Below, one piece after another: positions 1-12,013 of a stretch of DNA of 64,000 nt; within the stretch, counting starts at the first letter, position 1, and each line of letters begins with the position of its first letter. A model generated the notes under the pieces. That model was not told where the DNA came from, made no database searches, and worked only from the letters and a program-made list of their open reading frames with translations. The position numbers were made by a program, and so were the translations under genes. Origin of the DNA: Piscinibacter gummiphilus (GTDB taxonomy: Bacteria > Pseudomonadota > Gammaproteobacteria > Burkholderiales > Burkholderiaceae_C); the NCBI RefSeq assembly GCF_002116905.1, contig NZ_CP015118.1, positions 4,960,001 to 5,024,000 on the forward strand, read 5' to 3'.

Positions 1-1
1 C

Positions 2-2023
2 AGCTACCAGCGCAGCCTCACCGGCCTGCGCCAGCACCTCGAGACCGACCGCGTGACGGCCAACCTCTTCGCGAGCCGCGACAGCGCGCGCCAGGCCGTC
101 GTCGAGCTCCTCGCCGTCGGCACCTCGGGCCCGTTCCTGCTCGGCAACGGCCGTGCGCTCGCGAACAGCGAACGCGTCGAGGTGCTCGTGCGCGACCGCA
201 ACCAGCCGGCCGTCGTGCTGTCGGTGACGCCGAAGGTGCGTTTCGCCGACTACGACTTCGAACCGCTCTCCGGCAGCCTGCTGTTCCATGCGCCCGTCCC
301 GAGCGTCGACGCGAACCTGAACCCGGTGTCGATCCGCGTGACGTACGAGGTCGAGCAGGACGGCGAGAAGTTCCTCGTCGCCGGCGGCGACGTGCAGTTC
401 GCGGTGACCGACACCGTCGAGGTGGGCGCGGCCGCCGTGCGCGACCTGAACCCGCTGCAGGCGCAGACGCTCTCCAGCGTCAACGGCACGTGGCGGGCCG
501 GCCCGCGCACCACCGTCGTCGCCGAGGCCGCGCAGCTGCTCCACGACGACCTGGGCACGGGGGGCGCGCAGCGCGTCGAGGTCACGCACCAGGATCCCGC
601 CGGCCTGCAGCTGCGCGCGTTCGCGGGCCGCAGCGACCTCGGCTTCACGAACCCGTCGTCGTCGCTCGCCGCCGGCCGCCGCGAAGCCGGCCTGAAGGCC
701 AGCCAGCCGATCGACACCCGCACGCGGCTGACCGCCGACGTGCTGTCGAGCGGCGACGAGGCCGGCCACACCCGCCGCGACGGCGTGCTGGCCGGCGTCG
801 AGCACAGCTTCGGCCAGGGCAGCAAGGTGGAGGCCGGCGTGCGCTGGGTCGAGGACCACCCGCTGCCCGGCGCGAAGGCCAACGACACCCGCAGCGTGCG
901 CGTGAAGGCCGGCACTCTCGTGCCGGGCCTGCCGAAGGTCTCCGTGTACGGCGAGGCCGAGCAGGACGTGACCGACGGCGACAAGCGCCTGCTGGCCGTC
1001 GGCGGCGAGTACCAGTTGCCGAACCAGGGCCGCGTCTACGCGCGCCACGAGATCATCTCGTCGCTCGGCGGCCCGTTCCTGCTCGACCCCACGCAACGCC
1101 GCAACACCACCGTGATCGGGGTCGACGGCGACGTGATGACCGACGGCCGCCTGTTCGGCGAGTACCGCGGCCGCGACGCCTTCGGCGACCGCGAGACCGA
1201 GGCCGCGATCGGCCTGCGCAACCGCTGGCGCCTCGCCGAGGGCCTGCGCCTGAACACCTCGTTCGAACGGGTCAGCGCGCTCAGCGGCCCGGCCACGAAC
1301 GACAGCGTCGCGCTCACCGGCGCCATCGAATACACCGCGAACCCGCTGTGGAAGGGCACCGCGCGCCTGGAGGCCCGCCACGCCACCGCCGGCGACACGT
1401 TCCTCTCGACGCTCGGCCTCGCCCGCAAGCTCGATGCCGACTGGACCGCGCTCGCGAAGAACACGTACGCCACCGCGCACACCGACGGCCAGCCCACCCG
1501 CATCCAGGAACGCTTCCAGATGGGCATGGCCTACCGCGACACCGCGACCAACCGCGCCAACGGCCTCGGCCGCTACGAGTTCCGCCGCGACAGCGGCCTC
1601 TCGGCCGGCGACCTCGCCCGCCGCGTGCACGTGGTGTCGACCCATGCCGACTGGCAGGCGGCACGCCACACGACCCTCACCGGCATGTTCGCCGCGAAGT
1701 GGGTGCAGGAGACCGGCGGCGGCCTCGCGCTCTCGCACCGCGCCCAGATGACCTCGCTGCGCGCCGGCCATGACCTCGGCGACCGCTGGGACCTCGGCGT
1801 GGCACTGCGCCTGCTGACCGACGGCACGTTCTCGAACCGGCAGCAGGGCGCGGGTGTCGAGGGCGGCTACCGTGTGCAGGACCAGACCTGGGTCTCGGTG
1901 GGCTGGAACGCGAGCGGCTTCCGCGACCGCGACCTTTCGGAGGACCGCAGCACGCAGCGCGGCGCCTACGTGCGGCTGCGCATGAAGTTCGACGAATCGC
2001 TGCTCGGCGGGGTGTCGCTGTGA
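2..2023 (+). CDS. Outer-membrane beta-barrel protein, C-terminal part (5' end outside window)
   Basis: The frame is open from base 2, so the GTG at 53 is not a credible start and the gene begins upstream of the window. About 673 residues are visible. The first ~130 are an Ig-like linker of the kind that precedes barrels in large DUF11 surface proteins. The rest is a long run of alternating amphipathic strands separated by charged turns (Arg/Asp/Glu-rich), ending in a short hydrophobic stretch, which fits an outer-membrane barrel. The stop overlaps the GTG start of the next gene by four bases (GTGA), so the two are probably translated together. The ligand or cargo is unknown. Family assignment is by overall appearance only. 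Confidence 0.7.
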   Translation, partial: SYQRSLTGLRQHLETDRVTANLFASRDSARQAVVELLAVGTSGPFLLGNGRALANSERVEVLVRDRNQPAVVLSVTPKVRFADYDFEPLSGSLLFHAPVPSVDANLNPVSIRVTYEVEQDGEKFLVAGGDVQFAVTDTVEVGAAAVRDLNPLQAQTLSSVNGTWRAGPRTTVVAEAAQLLHDDLGTGGAQRVEVTHQDPAGLQLRAFAGRSDLGFTNPSSSLAAGRREAGLKASQPIDTRTRLTADVLSSGDEAGHTRRDGVLAGVEHSFGQGSKVEAGVRWVEDHPLPGAKANDTRSVRVKAGTLVPGLPKVSVYGEAEQDVTDGDKRLLAVGGEYQLPNQGRVYARHEIISSLGGPFLLDPTQRRNTTVIGVDGDVMTDGRLFGEYRGRDAFGDRETEAAIGLRNRWRLAEGLRLNTSFERVSALSGPATNDSVALTGAIEYTANPLWKGTARLEARHATAGDTFLSTLGLARKLDADWTALAKNTYATAHTDGQPTRIQERFQMGMAYRDTATNRANGLGRYEFRRDSGLSAGDLARRVHVVSTHADWQAARHTTLTGMFAAKWVQETGGGLALSHRAQMTSLRAGHDLGDRWDLGVALRLLTDGTFSNRQQGAGVEGGYRVQDQTWVSVGWNASGFRDRDLSEDRSTQRGAYVRLRMKFDESLLGGVSL

Positions 2024-4702
2024 AGCGCCTCTGGCACGTGTGGCTCCTCGCGCTGGCGCTGCTGGCGGGCACGCCCGCCTTCGCCTGCACCACGGGCGGC
2101 TGCGTCGCCGCGGGCCCGCGCCTCGCGAGCGTCGACTCCACCCGCGGCGCGCTGCTCAACGCGCTGCTGGGCCGCCTGACCAACTCCACGCTGAGCGTGT
2201 CGGCGCTGGACTGGAACAGCGTCGCCACCGGGACGGTGAGCCTCGCGAAGACGGTGGGCGCGCTGCAGGCCGACCTCGCGCTGTCGACGCCGGTGAACGC
2301 GCTGAACGCGAACACCACGCTCGCCAAGATCGTCGGCGCCGCGGCCACCGCCGCGACGCAGGACGGCAAGACCACGCTCGCCACATCGCTCGGGCAGGTG
2401 GCCACCGCGCTCACGCCCCTGTCGGGCCAGATCAAGCTCGGCGACCTGCTCACCTCGGACGGCGGCCTCGGCAACACCACGATCAACGCGCTGCAGCTCG
2501 TCACCGGTGCCATCCAGCTCTACAACAGCAAGAACGTGCTGACGACGCCCACGACGATCACGATCGCCGGCGCCGACCTCGGCCTGCTCGGGCTGAAGCT
2601 CGCGAACCTGTCGCTCGCGGCGCAGGTCGTCGAACCGCCGGTCTACGTGTGCGGTCCCACCGGGTCGGCCTTCCACACGGCCACGGTGCGCATCAAGCTC
2701 GGCATGGACCTGCTCGGCGTGAACCTCAACACCGGCCTGCTGGCGGCCATCCCGCTCGTCAACACGGTGTCGCTGAACGTCAACCGGCTGGACCTGTACC
2801 TCGAGGTGGCGCGGGGCGACGGCACGATCGGCGCCGTCGACGCGATCGCGAACGTGTTCGGCGTGCAGGCGAAGCCGGGCCTCGCCGACATCTACCTCGG
2901 CATCATCCCCGACAACGTCTTCTTCAACCGCGGCCGCGCGCTGCAGGCGAGCGACGTGACCCCCGGCAACATCGCCGCGCTCACCATCAACGGCAGCGCC
3001 GTGGCCATCAAGGCCAAGGCCGTCGCGAAGGGGCAGACGCCGGGCACCTCCGCGCTGCAGTTCACCGGCCCCTACCCGCAGACCCTGACCGCCTACACCC
3101 AGACCGGCTTCGTCTCGGGCCTGCTGACGAGCCTGGTCAACAACATGACCCTCTCGATGACCCCGACCCTGCTCGGCCTCGAGACGGTCGTGCTCGACAC
3201 GCTGAAGACGCTCTTCCAGCAGCAGCTCGTGCCGACCCTGCTGGACCTCGTCGCGTCGGTCGTGGATCCCCTGCTCGAGACGCTGGGCGTGCGGCTGGGC
3301 GAGGTGGACGTGACGGCGGGCGGTACGATGAACCTGTGCTCGCTCAACGGCTGCGTGTACGCCGACGCCAACCACTCGGCCGTGCAGGACAGCGGCGAGT
3401 CGGGCACGGGGCTGACCCTCTACGCGAAGCTCGTCGACCCGGCCAAGCCCGCGGGCCCGGCCATCGCCGTCGTGCCGGTCAACACCAGCACCGGCGTCTT
3501 CACCTTCACCGGCGTGCAGGCGACGAACTGGACCCTGGTGGTCAATGGCGACGCCACGACGGCCGTCGTGGCCCCGGCCGTGCCAGCGGGCTGGGTCGCG
3601 ACCCACGCACCGGCCCTCACCCTGCCGGTCTCGATGAACAACGACTCGACGTACGCCCGCTTCGGCCTCTACAACGGCAGCAAGGTGAGTGGTGCCGTGT
3701 TCAACGACAACGGCTCGGGGGGCGGCACCGCGAACAACGGCCTGAAGGAGAGCGGCGAGTCGCCGGTGGTGGGCGGGACCGTGAAGGCGATCGACGGCGC
3801 CAGCGCCGTCGTGCTGGACACCGCCACGACCGGCGACGCCGGCACGTACACGCTGTGGGTGCCGGCGACGGCGACGTCGGTGAAGGTCACGCAGGCCGCC
3901 GTCGCGACGTGGGTGTCGACCGGCGGCAGCCCTGGCACGTCGGGCGGCGCCTACGTGCTGGCCACCGACACCACGACGTTCTCGCACACCACCGCCGGCC
4001 AGACCGTGACCGGCGTGAACTTCGCCGACGTGCCGGCGAGCCGCCTCGAGACGGAAGGCCAGCAGTCGGCCGCGCCGGGTGGCGCGGTGTTCTACCCGCA
4101 CAGCTTCACGGCGGGCACCGCCGGGTCGCTGACACTGTCGGCCTCACCCGCCTCGGCCACGCCAGGCTGGGGCCAGACGGTGTTCCGCGACACCAACTGC
4201 GACGGCAGGCTGGACGCCGGCGAGACGCAGGTCACCGCCCCCATCGCCGTCACCGCGGACCAGCGCGTGTGCGTGCTCGTGAAGGTCGCGGTGCCGGCCA
4301 CGGCTAGCCAGGGGCAGAAGCAGACGCTGGACGTGGGCGCCTCGCTCGCGCTGTCGAACCACACGCTGGTGCTCGACCACCACCGCACGGACCTCACGCT
4401 GGTGGGCCAGCCGAACGACACCGGGCTGCGCCTCACGAAAACCGTGGACCGCAGCGCCGCGAAGACCGGCGACACGCTCGTCTACACGATCACGTACCTC
4501 AACCAGGGGCCGACACCGCTCAGCGGCCTCAAGGTGCACGACGCGACCCCGGCGTACACGCTGATGGCCACCGCGGCGTGTGGCACAAGCCCGTCGCCGC
4601 TCGTGTGTTCCGTGGCTGCCAAGCCCGCCCCCGGCGCCACCGGCGCGGTGCAGTGGACCTTCACCGGCGACCTGCCGAGCGGGGCCTCGGGCACCGTGAC
4701 GT

Positions 4703-4722
<20 letters not shown>
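2020..4722 (+). CDS. Secreted SdrD B-like/DUF11 repeat surface protein
   Basis: The 900-residue protein starts with GTG, and its first ~22 residues form a clear Sec signal peptide (KR, then a Leu/Ala core, then AFA before Cys). Residues ~25-420 are a low-complexity Ala/Thr/Leu/Asn-rich region. Two SdrD B-like modules follow, at ~445-545 (GCVYADANHSAVQDSGESG) and ~558-680 (VFNDNGSGG with GLKESGESP). A C-terminal DUF11-type Ig domain (TKTVDRSAAKTGDTLVYTIT) lies at ~805-900. No LPXTG, PEP-CTERM or OmpA anchor is visible. Coupling to the upstream barrel gene suggests a barrel-plus-exported-partner system, which is inference. The 3' end overlaps the convergent hybrid kinase gene by 20 bases. Confidence 0.75.
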
Positions 4723-6648
<1,926 letters not shown>

Positions 6649-6652
<4 letters not shown>

Positions 6653-7524
6653 GCCAGGCCTTCCGCGCGTTCGGGAGGGGGTGCGTCCGGCGCCCGCAGG
6701 CGAGCCGGGAGGGTCACGGAAAACGTCGAACCCTGCCCCAGTCCGCTCTGCAGCGCCACGCTGCCGCCGAGCAATTCGGCCAGCCGCTTGCTGAGCGACA
6801 GGCCGAGGCCGGTGCCGCGCAGGCGCTTCTGGATCGGCGAATCGACCTGAACGAAGTCCTGGAAGATGGCGTGATGGAACTCGGGCGCGATGCCGACCCC
6901 GGTGTCGGCCACAGAAAAGGTCACCGTACCGTCGCCGTTGCCTCGCGCGGCCACGCGCACCTCGCCACGAGCGGTGAACTTCAGCGCATTCGAGATGAAG
7001 TTGCGCAGGATCTGCGCGAGCTTGCGGTCGTCGTTGAACAGGGCGGCCACGCCGTCCGGTTCCTCGAACACCAGCACCACGTCCGGAGATGTCAGCACCG
7101 GCTTGAACATGCCGCGCAGCGCCGAGAACAGATCGACCAGTTCGAACCAGGCGGGCGAAATGGTGACGCGGCCGGCCTCCACCTTCGCGAGGTCGAGCAG
7201 GTCGTTGACCATCTCGTCGAACTCGGCCGAGGTGTCCTGGATGAACCGCACCTGGCGCTCCTGCTCGGCCGTGAGCGGGCCGTCCACGCGGTCCATCAGC
7301 AGCCGCGAGATGCTGCGGATGGAGCCGATGGGCGTGCGGAACTCGTGGCTCATGTAGGCGAGGAACCGGCTCTTGAGTTCGGTGGCCTCGCGCAGCGCCT
7401 CGGCCTGCGCGTCGAGTTCGGCGTACAGCGCCAGCACGCCGCGGTTGGTTTCCTCGAGTTCGGCCGTCAGGTCGTGGAGCTGCTGGCGCAGCGACTCGAC
7501 CTCGTCGGGCGTGCCATCCGCCAT
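6649..7524 (-). CDS. Soluble histidine kinase with N-terminal coiled coil
   Basis: The 291-residue protein begins with a ~45-residue coiled coil (VESLRQQLHDLTAELEE and onward). HisKA follows with H60 in YMSHEFRTPIG, then HATPase_c with GVGIAPE and GTGLGLSLSKRLAELLGG. It has no sensor domain and no membrane segments, so its signal probably arrives by protein contact. It lies one base after the fused SpoIIE phosphatase gene and overlaps the hybrid kinase gene by four. Bacterial stressosome operons without sigma B (for example those described in Vibrio) often end in two-component genes; this gene and the next fit that arrangement. Confidence 0.88.
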
Positions 7525-7525
7525 C

Positions 7526-8542
7526 TCAGCCTCCCCGCCGTTTCAGCACGACGATGGTCGCGTCGTCGCGGCCACGGATCTGGTCGCGGGCGACCCAGGC
7601 GGCGACCAGCGCCGGATGGTGTTGCACCAGGTCGGTGGCGTCGCCCAGGGCCCAGCGGGTGGCGAACCCGTCGGAATGCAGCACGAGGACCGCGTGGGGC
7701 GGCCACTCGTACGCCACGTCCTGCAGCTTGCGGATCTGCACACCCACCGTGCCGTGCTGGGACATCAGCGAGCGGTCTCCCAGGCCGGAGATGATGCGTC
7801 CGGCAATGTTGCCCACGCCGGCGAACGTGATCGTGCCGGCGCCGGGGTCCGCCTCGGCGAGCGCTGCCGCGGCGCCCCGGGTGGCCCTCAGCGCCTGGTG
7901 CATGCGTTCCAGGAGATGGCTCGGCGGTCCATCGGGTGCCCCGGCGAGCACCGCGACGGCGGCGTCGGCCGCTTCCATCGCCTGCGGCCCGTGGCCCAGG
8001 CCGTCGGCGACGAGGAGCAGCCATCGGCCGTCCCGTGGCACCAGCGACCAGTTGTCTCCGCACACATGCTCGCCCGGTGCCGGGATGCGCACCACGCCGG
8101 CCTCGACCGGTCCGGAGGCCCGCGGCGCGGCCCCATCGGCCGACAGCCGCGACAGCACCACGGTGCCACCCGGCGCGCGCGAGTAGATGTCGAACACCTG
8201 CGACAGGCGGCGCACCGCACCGAGCCCCTGGCCCGCCGTGCCGCCGGTGGAGAAACCATCGACAAGGCTCGCCCGGATGTCGCGGATCCCTGGCCCGACG
8301 TCCAGCGACATCACCTCCACCTGCACGCCCCCGTCATCGTCCTCGACGGCCCCCACGAGCAGCCGGCCCCCCTGGGCGTGCCGCACCAGGTTGTTGCCCA
8401 GTTCATTGACCACGAGCGCGACCCGTCCCGCGGCGACCTCGTCGAAACCGAACGACTCGGCCAGCCGCACCGCGTGGCGGCGCACTTCGCCGACACGGCT
8501 CGGCTCGGTGACGTCGAAGGCCGCGTGGCAATGGGATGCCAT
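7526..8542 (-). CDS. Fused HATPase anti-sigma-type domain + SpoIIE/RsbX-type PP2C phosphatase
   Basis: The 338-residue protein has two parts. Residues ~1-135 are an RsbT/RsbW-like ATP-binding domain (NELGNNLVRHAQGG N box, DVGPGI, GTAGQGLGAVRRL). Residues ~145-338 are a PP2C/SpoIIE domain of RsbX type (VCGDNW, VADGLGHGP, GVGNIAGR, LHSDGF, RDDATIVVL, the Asp residues being the Mn ligands). The ATG at 8542 is chosen because GGAAGTG sits just upstream; an ATG at 8554 would overlap rsbT by 10 bases. The enzyme is expected to dephosphorylate RsbR/RsbS and so reset the stressosome. B. subtilis RsbX lacks the N-terminal kinase-like half, so the fusion is worth noting. Confidence 0.88.
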   Translation of the reverse strand: MASHCHAAFDVTEPSRVGEVRRHAVRLAESFGFDEVAAGRVALVVNELGNNLVRHAQGGRLLVGAVEDDDGGVQVEVMSLDVGPGIRDIRASLVDGFSTGGTAGQGLGAVRRLSQVFDIYSRAPGGTVVLSRLSADGAAPRASGPVEAGVVRIPAPGEHVCGDNWSLVPRDGRWLLLVADGLGHGPQAMEAADAAVAVLAGAPDGPPSHLLERMHQALRATRGAAAALAEADPGAGTITFAGVGNIAGRIISGLGDRSLMSQHGTVGVQIRKLQDVAYEWPPHAVLVLHSDGFATRWALGDATDLVQHHPALVAAWVARDQIRGRDDATIVVLKRRGG

Positions 8543-8544
8543 GT

Positions 8545-8925
8545 TCACTTCCATCGCGTGATCGACACGCAGGTGCCGACACCCACTTCGCTGCGGATCT
8601 CGAATTCGTTGACGAGGCGGCGGCTGCCCGAGAGCCCCACGCCCATGCCCGAGCCGGAGGTCCACCCGTCGGTGAGCGCGAGTTCCATGTCGGGGATGCC
8701 GGGGCCCTTGTCCTCGAAGTGCAGGCGCAGACCCTGGCGCACGCCGTTGACCACGATCTCCCAGCGCATCTCGCCGCCCCCGCCATAGACCACGGTGTTG
8801 CGCGACAGTTCGCTGGCCGCGGTGATCATCTTGGTCTGGTCGACGAGCGAGAACTTGAGCTCCTGGGTGAGCTTGCGCACGGCCTGCCGGCTCATCACGA
8901 TGTCCTGCTCGTTGCGCAGGGCCAT
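8545..8925 (-). CDS. rsbT: RsbT serine/threonine switch kinase
   Basis: The protein has ~126 residues of the GHKL ATPase type. Visible motifs are the N box (ASELSRNTVVYGGGG), FEDKGPGIPD (G1 box) and GSGMGVGLSGSRRLV (G2 box). RsbT phosphorylates RsbS and RsbR in the stressosome core and is then released to act on a downstream partner. The start is taken at 8925 because GAGGG lies five bases upstream. An ATG at 8952, with AGGA upstream, would add nine residues and overlap rsbS by 20 bases. Two bases separate this gene from the fused phosphatase gene. Confidence 0.92.
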   Translation of the reverse strand: MALRNEQDIVMSRQAVRKLTQELKFSLVDQTKMITAASELSRNTVVYGGGGEMRWEIVVNGVRQGLRLHFEDKGPGIPDMELALTDGWTSGSGMGVGLSGSRRLVNEFEIRSEVGVGTCVSITRWK

Positions 8926-8932
8926 CGTGCCC

Positions 8933-9313
8933 TCACGCCCCGGCGTCGACATCGTGGTCCTGTTGTGCGGCGGACAGCAGCTTCATGCCACGTTCCACGT
9001 TGAGCGCGGTGCGGACACCTTCGAGCGACAGCCCCAGCTCGACGAGCGTGATGGCCACGGCGGGCTGCATGCCGACCACCACGGTGGTGGCGTCGAGCAC
9101 GCGGGCGATGCCCGAGATGCTGGCGAGCATGCGGCCGATGAACGAGTCGACGATCTCGAGCGCCGAAATGTCGATCAGCACGCCGTTGGCGCCGGTGGCC
9201 TCGATCTTCGCCGACAGGTCGTCCTGCAGCTGCAGCGCCGTCTGGTCCTGCATGTCCACCTGGATGGTGACCAGCAGGTTGCGGCCCATCTGGAGAATCG
9301 GGATGCGGTCCAT
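8933..9313 (-). CDS. rsbS: RsbS single-domain STAS stressosome scaffold
   Basis: The 126-residue protein is a single STAS domain. The hallmark segment DISALEIVDSFIGRML places the conserved phosphorylatable serine at S57 (S59 in the B. subtilis protein, from memory). With RsbR it forms the icosahedral stressosome shell that sequesters RsbT until RsbS is phosphorylated. The gene sits seven bases downstream of rsbR and upstream of rsbT, the canonical R-S-T order. The length matches the family. Confidence 0.93.
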   Translation of the reverse strand: MDRIPILQMGRNLLVTIQVDMQDQTALQLQDDLSAKIEATGANGVLIDISALEIVDSFIGRMLASISGIARVLDATTVVVGMQPAVAITLVELGLSLEGVRTALNVERGMKLLSAAQQDHDVDAGA

Positions 9314-9320
9314 GGCGTCC

Positions 9321-10175
9321 TCAGACGGCCTTCGGGCGCGTCACGACGTAACCGGTCTGCTTCAGCGCGAGTGCCAGCGCGTCGGCGAGCGTCGCCTTCG
9401 TGACGATGCCCTGCAGGTCGATGCCCAGGTGCACGATGGTCTGCGCGATCTGCGGGCGGATGCCGCTGATGATGCAGTCCGCGCCCATCAGGCGGATCGC
9501 CGTGACGGTCTTCAGCAGGTGCTGGGCCACGAGCGTGTCGACGGTGGGCACGCCGGTGATGTCGACGATCGCGAGTTCGGAGCCGGTCTCGACGATGCGC
9601 TGCAGCAGCGTCTCCATCACGAGCTGCGTGCGGGCGCTGTCGAGCGTGCCGATCATCGGCACCGCGAGCACGCCGTCCCACAGCTTGACGACCGGGGTCG
9701 ACAGCTCGAGCAGCTCCTGCTGCTGGCGGTTGATGATGTCCTCGCGGGTGCGCTGGTAGGCATCGGCCGTGTACTGGGCGGCGCGGTCCACGAGCAGCGA
9801 AACCCACCAGAGGTTGTCGGCCAGCGCCGCGGCGTCCTTGTTGAACTTGGCCTGCAGGCGATCGAAGACGGGCTTCTTCGAGGCGAGCACGAAGCGGCTG
9901 GTCTCGCCGCTCGTGGAGCCCTGCGCGGCACGCGAGGCCGACACCGCCTCGAGCGCGTCGCGCAGCGCGGCCCAGGCCTCCGTGTCGAACCGGGCCGGGT
10001 CCCCGTTGGCGACCACCCCCTTCGCCAGTGCATCGAGCACGGAGCGGGCCTCGGCCGTGAGGTGCGCGACGTTGCCCTTGGTCAGGTTGACCCTGAACTC
10101 GGCGACCCACTCGTCGACGATGGCGTCGCGATCGCCTTTCAAGAGGGCTTCGAGCGCGGTGTTCTGTGTGTTCAT
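9321..10175 (-). CDS. rsbR: RsbR stressosome sensor (N-terminal non-heme globin-like + STAS)
   Basis: The ATG at 10175 gives 284 residues. An in-frame extension to 10244 lacks homology-like sequence. Residues ~1-150 are an all-helical domain with an N-terminal globin-like look. Residues ~155-284 are the STAS domain (GTLDSARTQLVMETLLQ, VDITGVPTVDTLVAQHL, ISGIRPQIAQTIVHLGIDL). By spacing, the two RsbR phosphorylation positions (Thr171 and Thr205 in B. subtilis, from memory) correspond to S180 and T214, so the first would be Ser instead of Thr. It is the first gene of the six-gene operon and should supply signal input. Confidence 0.92.
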   Translation of the reverse strand: MNTQNTALEALLKGDRDAIVDEWVAEFRVNLTKGNVAHLTAEARSVLDALAKGVVANGDPARFDTEAWAALRDALEAVSASRAAQGSTSGETSRFVLASKKPVFDRLQAKFNKDAAALADNLWWVSLLVDRAAQYTADAYQRTREDIINRQQQELLELSTPVVKLWDGVLAVPMIGTLDSARTQLVMETLLQRIVETGSELAIVDITGVPTVDTLVAQHLLKTVTAIRLMGADCIISGIRPQIAQTIVHLGIDLQGIVTKATLADALALALKQTGYVVTRPKAV

Positions 10176-10265
10176 CGTGGCGTTCTCGTTCGTCGATTGG
10201 GGGGAAACCCAACGGATAGTATCAACATGTGCAGCCGGCGCCACGGCGCCCTCGTTGCGGGGGAC

Positions 10266-10526
10266 TCAGGCGTTGCGGCCCACAGCGATGGCGATGACGT
10301 AGCACGCGGCGAGCGTCAGCACGGTCTCCACCGCGGCCACCGCCACCGGCCCGGCCCCGAGCGCCTCGGCGATCAGGTTGAAGCCGAACGCGAGCACCAG
10401 CACCAGGTGCACCAGCCCGACGGCCGCCAGCACGAAGGCGGTCGACTCGAACGTGATGTCCAGCAACCCCTCGCGGCGCTCGCGCTCGGAACGGACATGA
10501 GGAACGGTGCGGAGGATGTGGGGCAT
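10266..10526 (-). CDS. Small two-helix membrane protein, function unknown
   Basis: The ATG at 10526, with a GGGAG-like ribosome site, gives 86 residues. A basic N-terminus (HVRSERERR) precedes two hydrophobic segments, at ~27-50 and ~58-82. It sits 90 bases upstream of rsbR in the same direction and could be co-transcribed with the stressosome genes or have its own promoter. I do not recognise the family. A longer reading to 10655 adds an arginine-rich stretch typical of non-coding GC-rich DNA and was not used. Confidence 0.6.
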   Translation of the reverse strand: MPHILRTVPHVRSERERREGLLDITFESTAFVLAAVGLVHLVLVLAFGFNLIAEALGAGPVAVAAVETVLTLAACYVIAIAVGRNA

Positions 10527-10757
10527 GGCGGGACTCCCGTTGCGGCGTGGACGACGAACCCGACGATACGGAGCGTGCCTCGCAGCGCACAGCGGCAGCC
10601 GCCTTGCACCCGTGTCGGACGACACCTCACGACCGCGCGTGCGGCCGGTACGCACAGGGCATGGCGCGTTGTCCTACAAGGAATCGCTGCGCCCTCCTGC
10701 CCCGGGCGGCGCGGACCGGCGCCGATGATCGACCCCGTCCCCCGATTCCGCCCCGCC

Positions 10758-11057
10758 ATGAAACGCAGCACGAGCATCCAGCAGATCGATCGATTCATCG
10801 CCGTCGACGCCGCCGGCCGCCGGCACGGCGTGATGGTCTACGCCGAGGTGGTGGTCGAGCGGACGTTCTGGTGGATCCGGCGCACGCTGCGCGACCGCAC
10901 GCTGCGCCTGGCGAACGGCACGCTGCTGGAACGGCAGCCCGACGGCACGCTGGTCAACGCGGCCCGCGGGATCTCGCTCACGCCGCTGGTCACGCCCACG
11001 GCCGCGAGCCCCGCTCCGGCCGCCCCGCCCCTCCGTCAGGACCCCGTGCCCGCCTGA
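10758..11057 (+). CDS. Small hypothetical protein
   Basis: A 99-residue protein starting MKRSTSIQQIDRFIAVDAAG. It has a compact folded-looking N-terminal ~75 residues (alternating hydrophobic and charged, VMVYAEVVVERTFWWIRRTL) and a Pro/Ala-rich tail. There is no signal peptide or membrane helix. An ATG 33 bases upstream is also in frame. Its last 22 bases overlap the 3' end of the convergent LysR gene. I do not recognise it; strand, codon use and the clear start support it as real. Confidence 0.5.
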   Translation: MKRSTSIQQIDRFIAVDAAGRRHGVMVYAEVVVERTFWWIRRTLRDRTLRLANGTLLERQPDGTLVNAARGISLTPLVTPTAASPAPAAPPLRQDPVPA

Positions 11058-11917
11058 CCGTCCCCGGCCATGTGGTGCTTCAGGCGAAGCACCGCACCAC
11101 TCGCCGCGCCGGGGCGCGAACACAGGTTCAGCGTGCGCAGCGCCCAGGGGTGGTCGAGCGCCAAGCTCTCCACGCCGAACCGCCGGGCCGCCGCCTGCGG
11201 CACGATCGCGACGCCCACGCCCGCCGCCGCCATGCGGCACGCGGCTTCGAAGCCCGGCGCGCGCACGCGCACCGGCAGGTCCACGCCCAGCGTCCGCGCC
11301 TGGGCGTCGAGGTGCTGCTGCAGCACCGAGGCCGCCGGCAGCGCGACGAACGGGCGGTCCGCGAGGTCACCCAGACGGACCGCAGCGCGGCCCTGCAGCA
11401 CATCGCCGGCGGGCACCACGAGCACGAGCCGGTCCTCGCGGAACGGCACGGCGTCGAGCCCCTGCAGGTCGGCCCAGTCGGCCACGATGCCGAGGTCGCA
11501 CCGCCCCGCGCGCAGCGCCGACGCGATGCCGTCGCTCGGCGCCTCCACCACGTCGATGGCCTCGCCCGGATGGCGAGCGAGAAAGGCCTCGAGCAGGCCC
11601 GGCAGGTGTTCACCGCAGGCCGCGGCGTTGGCCCACAGGCGCACCGGCGCCGCCCGGTGCGGGGCGAGCGCGGCCTCGAGCCGTTCGCACGCACCGATCA
11701 CGTCGCGGGCATGGGCGAGCATCGCCTGCCCGGCGGCCGTGGGGCGCACACCCCGGCTGTGGCGTTCGAACAGCGGGGCGCCGAAGCGCACCTCCATCGT
11801 CCGGATGCGTTCGCTCGCCGACGCGAGCGTGAGGTGCGCACGCGCCGCGCCGCCGGTCAGGGAGCCCGCGTCGCACACGTGCAGGAACAGCTGGAGGTCG
11901 ATGAGGTCGAAGCGCAC
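11036..11917 (-). CDS. LysR-family transcriptional regulator
   Basis: The 293-residue protein has an N-terminal winged helix-turn-helix (LQLFLHVCDAGSLTGGAARAHLTLASASERIRTMEVRFGAPLF pattern, residues ~8-50) and a periplasmic-binding-like effector domain (~90-290). It is divergent from the TSUP permease gene with a 96-base shared upstream region, the usual LysR-target arrangement, so it most likely controls that permease. The inducer is unknown, but the pairing suggests a sulfonate or organic-acid type ligand. The first base of the 3' overlap with the small upstream gene lies inside its C-terminal codons. Confidence 0.92.
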   Translation of the reverse strand: MRFDLIDLQLFLHVCDAGSLTGGAARAHLTLASASERIRTMEVRFGAPLFERHSRGVRPTAAGQAMLAHARDVIGACERLEAALAPHRAAPVRLWANAAACGEHLPGLLEAFLARHPGEAIDVVEAPSDGIASALRAGRCDLGIVADWADLQGLDAVPFREDRLVLVVPAGDVLQGRAAVRLGDLADRPFVALPAASVLQQHLDAQARTLGVDLPVRVRAPGFEAACRMAAAGVGVAIVPQAAARRFGVESLALDHPWALRTLNLCSRPGAASGAVLRLKHHMAGDGQAGTGS

Positions 11918-12013
11918 CGGGGCAACGTACCACAGCGAGCCTCAGGCGGGTCCTGAGGCTCCCCGCGCCACTTCCGCATTCCCGGGGATCGCCCGGCATC
12001 CCACACTGCGGCC

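Noticed and set aside
1966..4101. 711-codon open frame on the minus strand opposite the surface protein
   Set aside because: It is His/Arg/Gly/Asp-rich shadow sequence of a GC-rich gene, lacks domains, and overlaps a protein with a signal peptide and recognised modules.
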